Below are positions 32,800 through 42,049 of a stretch of 64,000 bases of DNA, in pieces. Below the pieces are notes generated by a model. It was given only the letters and a program-made list of their open reading frames with translations, did not search any database and was not told the origin of the DNA. The DNA comes from an uncultured Lachnospiraceae bacterium (lineage in GTDB: Bacteria; Bacillota; Clostridia; Lachnospirales; Lachnospiraceae), in assembly GCA_949949005.1 (NCBI GenBank), contig CATLHM010000017.1:1-64000 (forward strand), read 5' to 3'. Position numbers and translations under genes: made by a program. Position 1 is the stretch's first letter, and each line of letters begins with the position of its first letter.

Positions 32800-34380
32800 T
32801 TATACTACTGCCTCGATCAGAACTTTGTCGCCTAAGGTAATCTCCCTTACTCCTATTTCCTTCTTCCTATTAAAATTAAAGCTGAGCATATATCCTTTTT
32901 TCAAATGAAAATAGTCAAGATAGGCGGAAAGCTGTTCCTCGCCGCGCTCATTATAGGCATTTCCCCGCCATATTTTCAGCTCGCAAATATATTGCTCTCC
33001 TCCATAATAAATGACTAAGTCCATACGCTCATTGTTTCTGGTTTCTGGCTCTATACTATAATTTCCGATTCCATTTATGATCGGCTTGAGGAATAAAAGA
33101 AAGTAACGCCTGCCAGCCTCCTCCAAAAAAGTTTCATCCTTATCTCCATATAGAAAATCAAAAGTCTCCACAAATTTTTCAAGAATCCTTCTGACATTAA
33201 GATGTCCTCCAATGATAAACTGGTTTTTCTCCTGCGCGCCTGCATTATATATCCGGCTTAGGGCAAACTCCTCAGAAATAAAAAAATTATAAAGGACAGT
33301 CTCAAAAATACGATTAGAAATAACTGCCATTTCCTTTTCATTTCTTATAAATCCAAACATCTCCGCCACCTGGATATAGTCATTTGTAGCGGCATATGGA
33401 ATTGGCTTACCTGTAAAAAGCAATTCATACAGCACCCTGCGAAGCTGTGGATAACTGTTTAACTTCTCTATCAGAGACTGATATAACGTATTATTTTCCT
33501 TTACTACAATCTTCTCGGCTTCAAAAAAACCTGCCCTGGTCCATACGCTGCTCTGATCTGGAAATGTCTCAATATCCTTTAATTTCTCGTCCATTACTTT
33601 ACACAGCCTAGAAACTAAAAAGGGATAACCGGAAGTATAGTCAAAAATCAGCCTGGAAATCTCCCCTACATCCATACCAGTATGATGATCCGCCTCATAC
33701 TCACCAAGCATCCCTGCAATATCCTCGACGATAAAACTCATATTTATGTCGAAATCAGCAGCAATATTCCAGGGACTGTTCTGCCAGTGCTGCTCATCCG
33801 GACGTATTTTCCTCCTGATATTCCTAATATCATAAACGCCTGCGAGGATTACCGACTGGAAAGTCCGCCTTTTGCGCCTCTTTAAATAATAAAAACGAAT
33901 CTGTGCAAGAAAATCTATAAACACCTGATTATTTGCCGCCGAATCGACCTCGTCAATGATCAGGACAATCCCTTTCTCGGTCTGTATACACATTTCAGAC
34001 AAGGTAATAAACAAAACCGACAAAGTAACTTCCCTGGCTGTTCCGGCAGCATATAACGTTAGCTCTTTTCTGACATCCTCAGGCATATTTTCGGAGTACA
34101 TTAATATTTGTCTGGAAAAGGCGGCAACAAAACTCTGCTCAGATTCAAAATCGGCACAACTGATCCCCTGAAAGTCCAAGCTGATCACCTCATACTCCTC
34201 CCGCAACTCCTCCGCCAGGGCATTCAGCATCGTGGTTTTGCCGTACTGCCTGGCTCTGTTGACAGTAAAGTACTTTTCTTTTTCTATCATTTCCCTAATC
34301 TTTTCAAGCCGTCCGGACAGGTCAACCATATAGTTAAGTTCTCTCTCACAGCAGCCATCCGTATTAAATGACCTATACAT
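32800..34380 (-). CDS. AAA ATPase with C-terminal PD-(D/E)XK nuclease domain
   Basis: 526 aa. The N-terminal ATPase domain has a Walker A variant NRARQYGKTTML (about residues 41-52) and Walker B-like IVLIIDEVDSAANN. A middle winged-helix-like region follows (SGYPFLVSRLCKVM...). The C-terminal domain carries the PD-(D/E)XK core: RMDLVIYYGGEQYICELKIW (Asp, then ExK). This is the intact form of the AAA-ATPase_like/PDDEXK family, widespread and multicopy in gut Firmicutes and Bacteroidetes, of uncertain function (mobile-element-like or defence roles have been proposed). A low-GC stretch compared with neighbours suggests transfer. Confidence 0.85.
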   Translation of the reverse strand: MYRSFNTDGCCERELNYMVDLSGRLEKIREMIEKEKYFTVNRARQYGKTTMLNALAEELREEYEVISLDFQGISCADFESEQSFVAAFSRQILMYSENMPEDVRKELTLYAAGTAREVTLSVLFITLSEMCIQTEKGIVLIIDEVDSAANNQVFIDFLAQIRFYYLKRRKRRTFQSVILAGVYDIRNIRRKIRPDEQHWQNSPWNIAADFDINMSFIVEDIAGMLGEYEADHHTGMDVGEISRLIFDYTSGYPFLVSRLCKVMDEKLKDIETFPDQSSVWTRAGFFEAEKIVVKENNTLYQSLIEKLNSYPQLRRVLYELLFTGKPIPYAATNDYIQVAEMFGFIRNEKEMAVISNRIFETVLYNFFISEEFALSRIYNAGAQEKNQFIIGGHLNVRRILEKFVETFDFLYGDKDETFLEEAGRRYFLLFLKPIINGIGNYSIEPETRNNERMDLVIYYGGEQYICELKIWRGNAYNERGEEQLSAYLDYFHLKKGYMLSFNFNRKKEIGVREITLGDKVLIEAVV

Positions 34381-34449
34381 TTATCAGTCTCTCCACCACT
34401 ACTCTCTTTACTTTTCCCCTATGATATGCTCCTAAAATTCAGCTTAAGG

Positions 34450-35997
34450 CTACTTCGCCCCGCTTCCCTTAAACACCTCCAGCACGGTTTTCAGCAGTAT
34501 CTTTATATCCAGCATAAAAGACCAGTTGTCGATATACTCCACATCCAGCCGGACAATCTCCTCAAAATCCGTGATATCGCTTCTGCCCCCTACCTGCCAC
34601 ATACCGGTAAGGCCGGGCCGGAAGCTCAGGCGCTTTTTGTGGTAAGGGCTGTACTGGGCAAATTCATCCAGGGTGGGCGGCCTTGTCCCTACAAGAGACA
34701 TGTCGCTCCTTAAAATATTGATGAACTGCGGAAATTCATCCAGGCTGGTCTTGCGCAGAAACCGTCCGACCTTGGTAATCCGGGGGTCATTTTCCATCTT
34801 AAACATCAGGCCGTTCATTTCATTCTGCTTCATCAGCTCTTTCTTGCGTTCCTCCGCATCCGCGTACATGGAACGGAACTTGTACATTTTAAAGATACGC
34901 CCGTTGCGCCCCACCCTTTTCTGGGAGAAAAACACAGGTCCCGGGGACTCTAACTTAATCAGGGGCCCCACAATGATGGTCAGCAGGAAAAGAATCACGC
35001 ATCCCACCAGAGCGCCGCATATGTCCAGCATTCTCTTAAGCAGAAGCTGCCCCACCGGCGCCACCCGGTTTGCATAGGTCACGGTATAAAAACGCCCGAA
35101 CTGGGAAAGCACCTTCTGCCTGGCCCCGTAAAGCTCCGGCACCGGAATCTGATAGTGAATGGTGATCCCCATTTCCGCCAGAATTTCCATGTCCGCCAGA
35201 ATTTCCTTTTTCCGTTCAGGGCCCACGGCAATGATCACCTCATCCAGAGAGGCCCCCTTACAGTAATCGATCAGCCCCTTCCGGTCAGAGACCACGGGGA
35301 TCCCCTCGAAGATTTTATTCTCCGCTCCCGCGCTTTCGCCCTGGGTCTTTTCCTCCTGAGCCGCTTCTTCCTGAAACGTACCTTCCTGCGCTGCTTCCTC
35401 CCAGGCTGTCTCTTGTTGCTTCATACCTTCCTGCGCTTCCCTGCAAGTTTCCTCCCCCTTCTTCACGAGGGCAATCCCGGTAAGCTCATAGCTGAAATCC
35501 TTCATATTCTTCAGATCCTGCACCAGCGCAGGGGCAAATTCCTCATCCGCCACCACCAGCAGATTCCTGACCTCCCCGAATTTCCGGTACAGGAAGGGCA
35601 GCATCTTTTTCCAGAGCTGGTGAAGGAAAAACATCAGAACGCAGTCCAGCACAAGGAAGTAAAAAAAAGCCAGACGGGAATAGGCATCCAGCACATTCAA
35701 AAAGTACAGGATCACCGCCGCCCCTGCGAACATGAAAAGGTTGCTCTGTATGATGTGTACCACCTCATGCAGGGGCCCCCGCAGGAACATGTTCCGATTG
35801 GTGCTCCGCAGCAGATTCATGCCGAGAAAGACAGTGAGGCAGGCCACAAGGAGCAGGCCAAAGTCCATACGGTCATTGTCACTGCGGAAAAACCTGCCGC
35901 TTCTTATGTAATTGGCAATGGCCAGACTGACGGTGATACAGATGCAGTCCAGCATTAAAATAAATAAGCTTTGTAATCTTGATTTTCTGTGATACAT
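34450..35997 (-). CDS. Polyprenyl-phosphate sugar-1-phosphate transferase (exopolysaccharide priming)
   Basis: 515 aa. About four N-terminal membrane helices, a Rossmann-like regulatory domain (residues about 140-300), then the bacterial sugar transferase catalytic domain: LLKRMLDICGALVGCVILF membrane hairpin, SPGPVFFSQKRVGRNG, YKFRSMY, RKTSLDEFPQFINIL and LVGTRPPTLDEF. It transfers a sugar phosphate from a nucleotide sugar to undecaprenyl phosphate, the first step of capsule or exopolysaccharide units (WbaP/CpsE type). No other capsule genes are adjacent. Residues about 180-225 hold a Gln/Glu/Ala-rich insertion encoded by 15-bp DNA repeats. Confidence 0.92.
   Translation of the reverse strand: MYHRKSRLQSLFILMLDCICITVSLAIANYIRSGRFFRSDNDRMDFGLLLVACLTVFLGMNLLRSTNRNMFLRGPLHEVVHIIQSNLFMFAGAAVILYFLNVLDAYSRLAFFYFLVLDCVLMFFLHQLWKKMLPFLYRKFGEVRNLLVVADEEFAPALVQDLKNMKDFSYELTGIALVKKGEETCREAQEGMKQQETAWEEAAQEGTFQEEAAQEEKTQGESAGAENKIFEGIPVVSDRKGLIDYCKGASLDEVIIAVGPERKKEILADMEILAEMGITIHYQIPVPELYGARQKVLSQFGRFYTVTYANRVAPVGQLLLKRMLDICGALVGCVILFLLTIIVGPLIKLESPGPVFFSQKRVGRNGRIFKMYKFRSMYADAEERKKELMKQNEMNGLMFKMENDPRITKVGRFLRKTSLDEFPQFINILRSDMSLVGTRPPTLDEFAQYSPYHKKRLSFRPGLTGMWQVGGRSDITDFEEIVRLDVEYIDNWSFMLDIKILLKTVLEVFKGSGAK
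35341..35400 (-). repeat. 15-bp tandem repeat inside the sugar transferase gene
   Basis: Four 15-bp units (35341, 35356, 35371, 35386) each beginning CTG on the plus strand encode the pentapeptides EEAAQ, EGTFQ, EEAAQ and EEKTQ. In frame. Confidence 0.8.
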
Positions 35998-36037
35998 AAC
36001 CTTTGCTGTACCTTTCCTGTTCTCTCAGTCTCTCCGG

Positions 36038-36850
36038 CTAAACCTCCCGCTCCATCCACTGGTGGGCCAGTTCCATCCACTTCTCGCACCCCGGCTGGAT
36101 CCCGAAGCCGTCGCTTCCCTGTGTCAAAGCGTTTGCCAGGGAAAGCCCATGGGGGCCCTTCTCAAACATATGAAATTCCGTGGGGATCTGATGGGCTACC
36201 AGGGCGTTTACCATGAGAAGGGAATTTTGTATGGGAACCGCATCGTCCTCAAAGGTGTGCCAGATAAAGGTTCTGGGCATATCTTCGTTTACCAGCTTTT
36301 CCAGGGACAATTCTTCCTTTTTGGCCTCGTAATCCTCCCCCAGCAGATTCTCGAAGGAGCCCTGATGGGCATATTCCCCTGCGGTGATCACCGGATAGCC
36401 CAGGATTAATCCGTTTGGCTTTAGCTGCTTATTGTCCGTCCTAAGAGCCTGCGCCATCCATTTCTGGTTCCATGTCAGACAATAGCTGGCAACCATATGG
36501 CCTCCCGCCGAAAACCCGACCAGCACAATCTTGTCCGTATTTACCTTCCACTGCTCTCCATGTTCCCGAACCAGGCGAATTGCCCGTCCCAGCTCCAAAA
36601 TAGCCGCCGGATAAACGGAAGGGGCCACAGAATAACGAAGCACTGCGGCATGATACCCAAAGGCCAGAAACTGCATGGCCACCATTTCCGCTTCCCTGTC
36701 AGAGGTCATCATATAAGCGCCTCCCGGACACACAATCACCATGGGCCGCTCCCTGGCCGCCAGCTCCGGGGAACCATCCAAAAGATAGGTATACAGAGCC
36801 GCATATTCCTGAGAGCCCTCCCCGGCCACCTTATATTTTTCAACTTTCAT
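36038..36850 (-). CDS. Alpha/beta hydrolase, esterase (BD-FAE/acetyl-esterase-like)
   Basis: 270 aa. Start ATG at 36850 after GAGGAC. Oxyanion loop VIVCPGGAYMMTS (HGGxY-type, with CPGG), nucleophile in GFSAGGHMVAS, then DDAVPIQN with the catalytic Asp and GPHGLSLA with the His. No signal peptide. Family members remove acetyl or feruloyl groups from carbohydrates, in line with nearby glycosidases. The true substrate is unknown. Confidence 0.87.
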   Translation of the reverse strand: MKVEKYKVAGEGSQEYAALYTYLLDGSPELAARERPMVIVCPGGAYMMTSDREAEMVAMQFLAFGYHAAVLRYSVAPSVYPAAILELGRAIRLVREHGEQWKVNTDKIVLVGFSAGGHMVASYCLTWNQKWMAQALRTDNKQLKPNGLILGYPVITAGEYAHQGSFENLLGEDYEAKKEELSLEKLVNEDMPRTFIWHTFEDDAVPIQNSLLMVNALVAHQIPTEFHMFEKGPHGLSLANALTQGSDGFGIQPGCEKWMELAHQWMEREV

Positions 36851-36909
36851 ATCGTCCTCTCCTTTCTCCTGAATCATGTTCTCGCAAAATGCCTATTCCT
36901 AAACCATGG

Positions 36910-37974
36910 TTAACCCTTTCTCTCCATCCAAACCCCAAGGCCCGCCGCTGCCAGCGCCCCGCTGAGCTTTCCCCCCAGCAGGGCTCCCAGCATATCCGGC
37001 TCGGTACTGATCACAAATCCCATGTGGGCGGCCAGAAGACTTGCCCCGCTTACCAGAAAAGCGCTGCAGACCACCTTTCCCTTCTTATCCATATTTTTAT
37101 ACAGGGAAAGGGCTGGAATCACGCTGACCAGCCCGATCAACATCCCCATCATGCTCTCCGGCCCCATCCCCAGCCCCTCTCCCAGACGGGCAAAGGGCTT
37201 TGTGAGAATCCGGCGCAGAAATTCTGCGGCAGGTAGGGAGCCCAGCATCACAATTCCGATAGAGGCCACCACCTCCATAGCCTCCTCTATGGGAGCCATC
37301 CCCTTGATTAACCGAAAGCCGCACATAGATTCCACTGCCGCCAGCACAAGGCCAATGGTAATCACCGCCTTGATTCCATCCGCCAGAAGGCAGAAACCCT
37401 TTATCATCTTTTCCGGAATGCACTTAAGCCCCAAAAGAAGAAGCAGGGCAAGCACAAATACCGGAAGATTCTGCCAGATACAGGCCGGAAGGGAAAGCCC
37501 CGAGAGCAGACCGCCCACCGTTAATCCTACCGGCATGGCCGCCAGGCCAAGCATGATCCCTCTGGCAAAAAATCCTCTTTCCTCCTTCTTCATCATTCCC
37601 ATGCCTACGGGAATGGTAAACACAAGGGTACAGCCGAAAATCGCCGAAACCACCAGCCCTGCGTAGCTTCCCATCCCGGCATCCGCGGCAAGCGCCTTTG
37701 CAAGCTGATAACCTCCCATGTCGATGGCAAGCAGGCTTCCGAACATGGCCGGGTCTACGCCTATGGCCCGGTAAAGGGGAACGACCACCTTTCCCAGCAC
37801 ATCCGCCAGCACAGGGGCCAGGCAGATCATCCCCGCCATGGACAGGGCCGTAGGGCCTAAGAACAGGAAGCCCTCCTCGAATTTTTCCCCGTATCCGTGC
37901 CTATTTCCCCTGATCCTGTCAATCCCCCCGACTACCGCTCCCACTGCCATCACAAGCATGATGATCTGGTTCAT
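36910..37974 (-). CDS. eutH: EutH-like ethanolamine transporter
   Basis: Membrane protein of 354 aa with about ten helices. ATG at 37974 follows GGAGG. Family sequence: GGIDRIRGNRHGYGEKFEEGF, FLGPTALSMAGMICLAPVL, AIDMGGYQLAKALA, ILTKPFARLGEGLGMG and the C-terminal SGASLLAAHMGFVIS. EutH helps ethanolamine enter the cell when it is protonated. No other eut gene (ammonia lyase, microcompartment shell) is in the window, so this is a stand-alone copy, and another amine substrate is possible. Confidence 0.87.
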   Translation of the reverse strand: MNQIIMLVMAVGAVVGGIDRIRGNRHGYGEKFEEGFLFLGPTALSMAGMICLAPVLADVLGKVVVPLYRAIGVDPAMFGSLLAIDMGGYQLAKALAADAGMGSYAGLVVSAIFGCTLVFTIPVGMGMMKKEERGFFARGIMLGLAAMPVGLTVGGLLSGLSLPACIWQNLPVFVLALLLLLGLKCIPEKMIKGFCLLADGIKAVITIGLVLAAVESMCGFRLIKGMAPIEEAMEVVASIGIVMLGSLPAAEFLRRILTKPFARLGEGLGMGPESMMGMLIGLVSVIPALSLYKNMDKKGKVVCSAFLVSGASLLAAHMGFVISTEPDMLGALLGGKLSGALAAAGLGVWMERKG

Positions 37975-38081
37975 TTTAACCTCCATGCCGCGTTTTTTTG
38001 CGGCAACGCGATGCGAAATCCGCGTAGGCGTTTTCGCGTCTGCGATCCAATTTGGGCCGCTTGCGGCACAAATTCCCTGTC

Positions 38082-38101
38082 AAAAAGACCGCAGGTCTTT
38101 T
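38082..38101 (-). terminator. Terminator of the short Xaa-Pro peptidase gene
   Basis: AAAAGACC-TGC-GGTCTTTTTG on the minus strand: 8-bp perfect arms, 3-nt loop, touching the stop codon of the gene at 38101. Confidence 0.75.
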
Positions 38102-39375
38102 CACAACGATATCCCCGGCGCAAAACCCTTTTGCATGGTTTCCTCAACCTCTTCGATGGTTCTGGGAGTAATGACGGAGAGATTCTCGCACCCATCCTCC
38201 GTCACCAGACAGTTATCCTCCAGCCGAAAGCCGATTCCCCACTCCTGGTGATAAATTCCAATATCCACGCAGAATACCATGCCGGGAGCAATGCTCTCCG
38301 GCATCTCAACCGCATCATGGACATCAAAGCCCACATGATGGGCGCCGCCGTGCCACATATAAGTACCGATCTCATCCGCATTTTTCAGCACTCCCGCGTC
38401 CTTTAACAGTCCGGCATTATAGCGCCTGGCCTCTGCGTCCACCTCTTTCATGAGCATGCCGGGTTTGATGATACCGAACATGTGATTGGAAGTGTTCAAC
38501 GCGCACTGGTAGAGAATCTTTTGTCTTTCACTGAATTTCCCGTTACAGGGCCAGCCCCGGGACACGTCGTTCATCAGATTGTCATACCATGCCCCCACGT
38601 CGTTGAGCACCATATCCCCGTCCATTGCCTGCCCTGTGTAGGCATAATAGTGGATGCAAAAATTATTTTTCCCTGCGGAAATGATTGAGGGAAAGGCCGG
38701 CCCCTGGGGGCCGTACTGTCCCAATATGTAGTCGAAAACTGCCTTGTACTGATACTCATACATCCCCGGCCTGGAAGCCTTCATCATGGAAGTGATGCCG
38801 TCACAGGTGATCTTCTCCGCCTCCCTCATGGCGGCAATCTCGCAGGGCTGCTTCACGGTGCGGAGCCTGCGCACGATGACATTGGCATTCTGGATTTTCA
38901 GATAGGGGTAATCGCTGGCTGCTCTCCTTAACAGGCAATGGGCCGGCTCCTCCCGATCCACGGGCTCCGCCCGGTAAAGATCCAGATACAAATGCCGGTA
39001 ATTTCCCGTCGTGGCCAGCCGGTGAAGCTCCGCCTCAAACTCGCTGACAAAGCCGATCTGCCCGATTCCGGAGAGCTCTGCGGCCTGCTCCGGTTTGATT
39101 CTCTCCCCCGTCCAGCGCTCCTTCATAGCATCAGGGGGCAGTATGTAAACCTTCTCCTCCACCTGCCCTTCCGCGTCCTTCCGGGCAAGGAGCACAAACT
39201 CCTTGCCATCCAGCCCCGTAAGATACAAAAAATTCCGGTTCGTGTAGAAGGGGTAATACTCATCGTTGGTCTTACGCACCTCCGTCCCCGAAAACATCAC
39301 CAGAAGGGAATGCTTTTTCATCTGCTTATAAAACCTTTTTCTGTTCCCCTGAAAAAATTCCTTCGTCATCCTCAC
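38101..39375 (-). CDS. Xaa-Pro aminopeptidase (M24B, PepP type)
   Basis: 424 aa, the PepP-length form: an aminopeptidase P N-terminal domain (FYTNRNFLYLTG, LLARKD) and an M24 catalytic domain. Metal ligands: two Asp in LNDVGAWYDNLMNDVSR, His in GGAHHVGFDVHD, and Glu in FRLEDNCLVTEDG. At the fourth position, where most PepP enzymes read (T/V)IEPGxY, this protein has CVDIGIY, an Asp in place of the Glu ligand. It may still bind metal, but the substitution deserves note. It lies between eutH and spoVAD on the same strand. Confidence 0.9.
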   Translation of the reverse strand: MRMTKEFFQGNRKRFYKQMKKHSLLVMFSGTEVRKTNDEYYPFYTNRNFLYLTGLDGKEFVLLARKDAEGQVEEKVYILPPDAMKERWTGERIKPEQAAELSGIGQIGFVSEFEAELHRLATTGNYRHLYLDLYRAEPVDREEPAHCLLRRAASDYPYLKIQNANVIVRRLRTVKQPCEIAAMREAEKITCDGITSMMKASRPGMYEYQYKAVFDYILGQYGPQGPAFPSIISAGKNNFCIHYYAYTGQAMDGDMVLNDVGAWYDNLMNDVSRGWPCNGKFSERQKILYQCALNTSNHMFGIIKPGMLMKEVDAEARRYNAGLLKDAGVLKNADEIGTYMWHGGAHHVGFDVHDAVEMPESIAPGMVFCVDIGIYHQEWGIGFRLEDNCLVTEDGCENLSVITPRTIEEVEETMQKGFAPGISL

Positions 39376-39409
39376 ACTTCTCCTTTCCCAGCAGGAAATT
39401 TCCTGCTTC

Positions 39410-40459
39410 TTATCGCACGCTCACCAGCTCCACTCCATGGGCGATCCCCGGAATGCTCTGTCCCTCATTAAAGCTGGTCTTGGAAAGAAGGGCTCCCGTC
39501 GGCACAAACAGCACCCTCTTCCACTTTCCCTCCTCCAACTGTTTCAGCACATAAGCGGAAAGAACCACGGCGCTGCAACCACAGCCGCTGCCTCCCGCAT
39601 GGGCGTCCTGGCTCTGATCGTATATCTCCATTCCACAGTCCATATGCACCTTGGAGATATCCATTCCCATCTCCCGCATCATATCCCAAAGGGCCTTCTG
39701 GCCCACGCTTCCCAGATCCCCGGTGATGATTTTATCGTAATCCGAAGGCTTCCTGTCAAAGTCCGACAAATGCTCATAAATCGTATCGGCAGCGGCAGGC
39801 GCCATACAGGCCCCCATATTCATGGAGTCCTTCAGGCCAAAATCCACGATCTTTCCTATGGTAATTCCGTCAATCAGGGCCCTGTCCTTACTGCTCTTTG
39901 TACTGCTCAAAATAAAAGCGCCGCTCCCCGTTACCGTCCAGGTAGCGGAAAGAGGTCTCTGGTTCCCATAGCCCAGGGGAAAACGGAATTCCTTCTCCGC
40001 ACTGGCAAAATGGCTGGAGGTAACGCAGGCCGCATTCTCCGCCATTCCCCCTGCGATCATCATTGCCGCCATGGACAGGGTCAGCCCGCAGGTAGAACAG
40101 GCCCCATACATACCGACCAGGGGAATATGAAAGGAACTGAGGCCAAAGCTGCTGGCAATAGACTGCCCCAGCAGATCCCCGGCAAACAGATACTTGATGT
40201 CCTTACTTTTCAGCCCGGACTTTCCGATGGCAAGCAAGAGCGCTTCCTTTTGCAGAGTGCTCTCCGCCTCCTCCCAGGTATTGCATCCGAACTTATCATC
40301 CATTCCCACCGCATCAAAGCTATCCCCAAAGGGGCCTTCCCCCTCCTTGGTTCCCACCACCGATGCGCTCGTCCTTATATATACAGGCACCGGCACCTTA
40401 ATACTCCGGTTTCCCTGCTCAAAAATTGCTCCCACTGTTTTTTCCATATAAATGACCAT
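39410..40459 (-). CDS. spoVAD: Stage V sporulation protein AD
   Basis: Thiolase-fold protein (349 aa from 40459, or 345 from the ATG at 40447) that binds dipicolinic acid for uptake into the forespore. Hallmarks: GPFGDSFD, YLFAGDLLGQS, GMYGACSTCGLTLSMAA, HFASAEKEFRFPLGYGNQRP, ATWTVTGSGAFILS. It resembles FabH/thiolase enzymes but lacks a working condensing-enzyme triad and serves as a binding protein. It is normally between spoVAC and spoVAE; here those genes are 3 kb and 16 kb away. Start uncertain: GGAAAGGG is 2 bp before one ATG and 14 before the other. Confidence 0.94.
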   Translation of the reverse strand: MVIYMEKTVGAIFEQGNRSIKVPVPVYIRTSASVVGTKEGEGPFGDSFDAVGMDDKFGCNTWEEAESTLQKEALLLAIGKSGLKSKDIKYLFAGDLLGQSIASSFGLSSFHIPLVGMYGACSTCGLTLSMAAMMIAGGMAENAACVTSSHFASAEKEFRFPLGYGNQRPLSATWTVTGSGAFILSSTKSSKDRALIDGITIGKIVDFGLKDSMNMGACMAPAAADTIYEHLSDFDRKPSDYDKIITGDLGSVGQKALWDMMREMGMDISKVHMDCGMEIYDQSQDAHAGGSGCGCSAVVLSAYVLKQLEEGKWKRVLFVPTGALLSKTSFNEGQSIPGIAHGVELVSVR

Positions 40460-40494
40460 GCCCTTTCCGTAACCTGCAAACTTTGGGCCGCAGG

Positions 40495-40529
40495 CACAAA
40501 TTTGTGTGTGAAAAATTTATTTTTCACAC
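40495..40529. repeat. Palindromes in the spoVAD leader
   Basis: A perfect 12-bp palindrome CACAAATTTGTG (40495-40506) abuts an 11-bp-arm hairpin GTGTGAAAAAT/ATTTTTCACAC (40506-40529). They lie between the SGNH gene's stop and the spoVAD start, and could end the upstream transcript or fold in the spoVAD leader. Confidence 0.6.
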
Positions 40530-40552
40530 TAACCTCCAGATGATTTTTGGAT

Positions 40553-40581
40553 TAGTCTCTCTCATCCGAAAATTTTTATTC
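40553..40581 (-). promoter_or_regulatory. Weak sigma-G/F-type promoter candidate of spoVAD
   Basis: On the minus strand GAATA (-35, perfect), a 17-bp spacer and GAGACTA (two mismatches to CATWNTA), ending next to the stop of the upstream gene. Weaker than the other three spoVA promoters; named mainly because spacing and position agree. Confidence 0.35.
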
Positions 40582-40582
40582 A

Positions 40583-41986
40583 TCATTCCTGTTCCATGGC
40601 AACTCCGTGAGAGAGCAAAAACTGCTTCCACAGGTCGTTGTACTTTCCCAGAAGATGAAGCTGGTCATAGGTATACTCCGAATTTAAATTTCCCTCCTCA
40701 TCGCAAACCACTTCGTTTACATCAATATAAAAAAAACATTCATTGTCTGCCAGGGTTGCTATGGCATTATTTCGCGCATTAATATTGTCATTGTTGAATA
40801 TGGGATCCGAATGGTGTTTCTTTCCGGTCACCCGCATGATTCCCTGGATAAAGATTTTCGCCTCCGGCTCCTTCTCATGGAGAAAATCAACCACCTCCGT
40901 ATAATGATCCATAAAATCTTCCGTGGTTCCCACCCCAAGCTCATTGATCCCCGACATAATATAAATCTTGCCGTAATCCTTATTTTCCAGGGCCTTTTCA
41001 ATGGTTCCCAGGCCATGGAAATCCTCCTTAAGTATCTTCTGGATGGTCAGGGAGGTCTCGCAATAAAAATCCGCGTGCTCCGACAAATCCGTATAATCCC
41101 GAAGGCCTACCGTCCTGGAATCCCCGATAAAGAGGGCGTCGTCAAAATAGCTCTCATCCACCTGGGAAAAACCATACTCTGCCGCCCGTTTCACGCCCGC
41201 GTCGCCATAAATATCCGCCGAAATATGATTGAGATACTCCTCCCGGGTACTTTCCCGCAAAGGCTTGATCCGTCCGTTGGGAAGCTCCCTCTCCTGCAAA
41301 TCCTTTCCCTCCGGCGGCTTTGACCCTTCCTCCGCATCTTCCTCGGCCGGCTTCGTATCCTCCTCATCCTCCCGGCCACCGCTGTCAGAAACTGTTCCCT
41401 GGCTGGCCCCGCTTTCCTGATCCTCCTTGTTTCCCTGATCTTTCCCGTTTCCCGAGCCTTCCTCCTTTTCCTGGGCTGATGTCCCATTCCTGCCTGTATC
41501 GGCCTCCTTGGCCTCTTCCGCCGGATCCGGGCCGTGTCCATCTTTTACCTCCGATTCCGGACTCCCTGCGCCATCATCCGCCTCCTGGGCCGGGCCCTGG
41601 CTGTTCTTGCCCTCATCCCCCGGCTCCCCACTTTCGGCGGCCTTATCTGTCTCCTGGGCCTTGTCAGGGAGTTCTTCTGTCGCTTTCTCATCCCCCTGTC
41701 CATCGGCAACAGCCCCGCTTTCAGCTGTATCATTTTGCTGGCCAGCGTCCTCTTTCGAGGCCATCACTGCAGCGCTTTCCTCCTCAAACATCTGCCAGGG
41801 GTAGATATCGTCCTTAAATCCCTTAAACATCATCACCGAAGCCGGTTCCTTAAGGGGGGCATATTCCTGGCCGGAATAGATATTCTTCCGTCCGCATAAG
41901 CCAATCAAAGAAAAAAGAATTCCCGTACTCACCAAAAGCAGCAAAAACGGACTTTTCTGAATGAACCTTTTCACTTTCGCTCTCAT
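40583..41986 (-). CDS. Membrane-anchored SGNH-fold hydrolase with acidic linker
   Basis: 467 aa. One N-terminal helix (residues about 12-30, PFLLLLVSTGILFSLIGL) anchors it outside the membrane. Residues about 75-225 are a disordered linker rich in Glu, Asp, Gly, Ser and Lys. The C-terminal domain is SGNH-like: FIGDSRTVGL (nucleophile Ser), SGINELG (Gly/Asn), and DQLHLLG (Asp-His). It starts 63 bp after the MBOAT gene and should be its partner in O-acylation of an extracellular polymer, like PatB, DltD or AlgX. The acyl acceptor could be an exopolysaccharide or peptidoglycan. Confidence 0.83.
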   Translation of the reverse strand: MRAKVKRFIQKSPFLLLLVSTGILFSLIGLCGRKNIYSGQEYAPLKEPASVMMFKGFKDDIYPWQMFEEESAAVMASKEDAGQQNDTAESGAVADGQGDEKATEELPDKAQETDKAAESGEPGDEGKNSQGPAQEADDGAGSPESEVKDGHGPDPAEEAKEADTGRNGTSAQEKEEGSGNGKDQGNKEDQESGASQGTVSDSGGREDEEDTKPAEEDAEEGSKPPEGKDLQERELPNGRIKPLRESTREEYLNHISADIYGDAGVKRAAEYGFSQVDESYFDDALFIGDSRTVGLRDYTDLSEHADFYCETSLTIQKILKEDFHGLGTIEKALENKDYGKIYIMSGINELGVGTTEDFMDHYTEVVDFLHEKEPEAKIFIQGIMRVTGKKHHSDPIFNNDNINARNNAIATLADNECFFYIDVNEVVCDEEGNLNSEYTYDQLHLLGKYNDLWKQFLLSHGVAMEQE

Positions 41987-42049
41987 CGAAACACCTTTTA
42001 CCTATGTAAAAATTTCTTTCTGTTGTATCGTGAATTTTCCCATTCCATT

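Noticed and set aside
39410-40459. Beta-ketoacyl-ACP synthase or thiolase
   Set aside because: The fold is shared, but the characteristic stretches and length are those of SpoVAD.
39437-40543. Long plus-strand open frame (368 codons) opposite spoVAD
   Set aside because: No ribosome site or family motifs; composition is that of a shadow of the clearly coding spoVAD strand.
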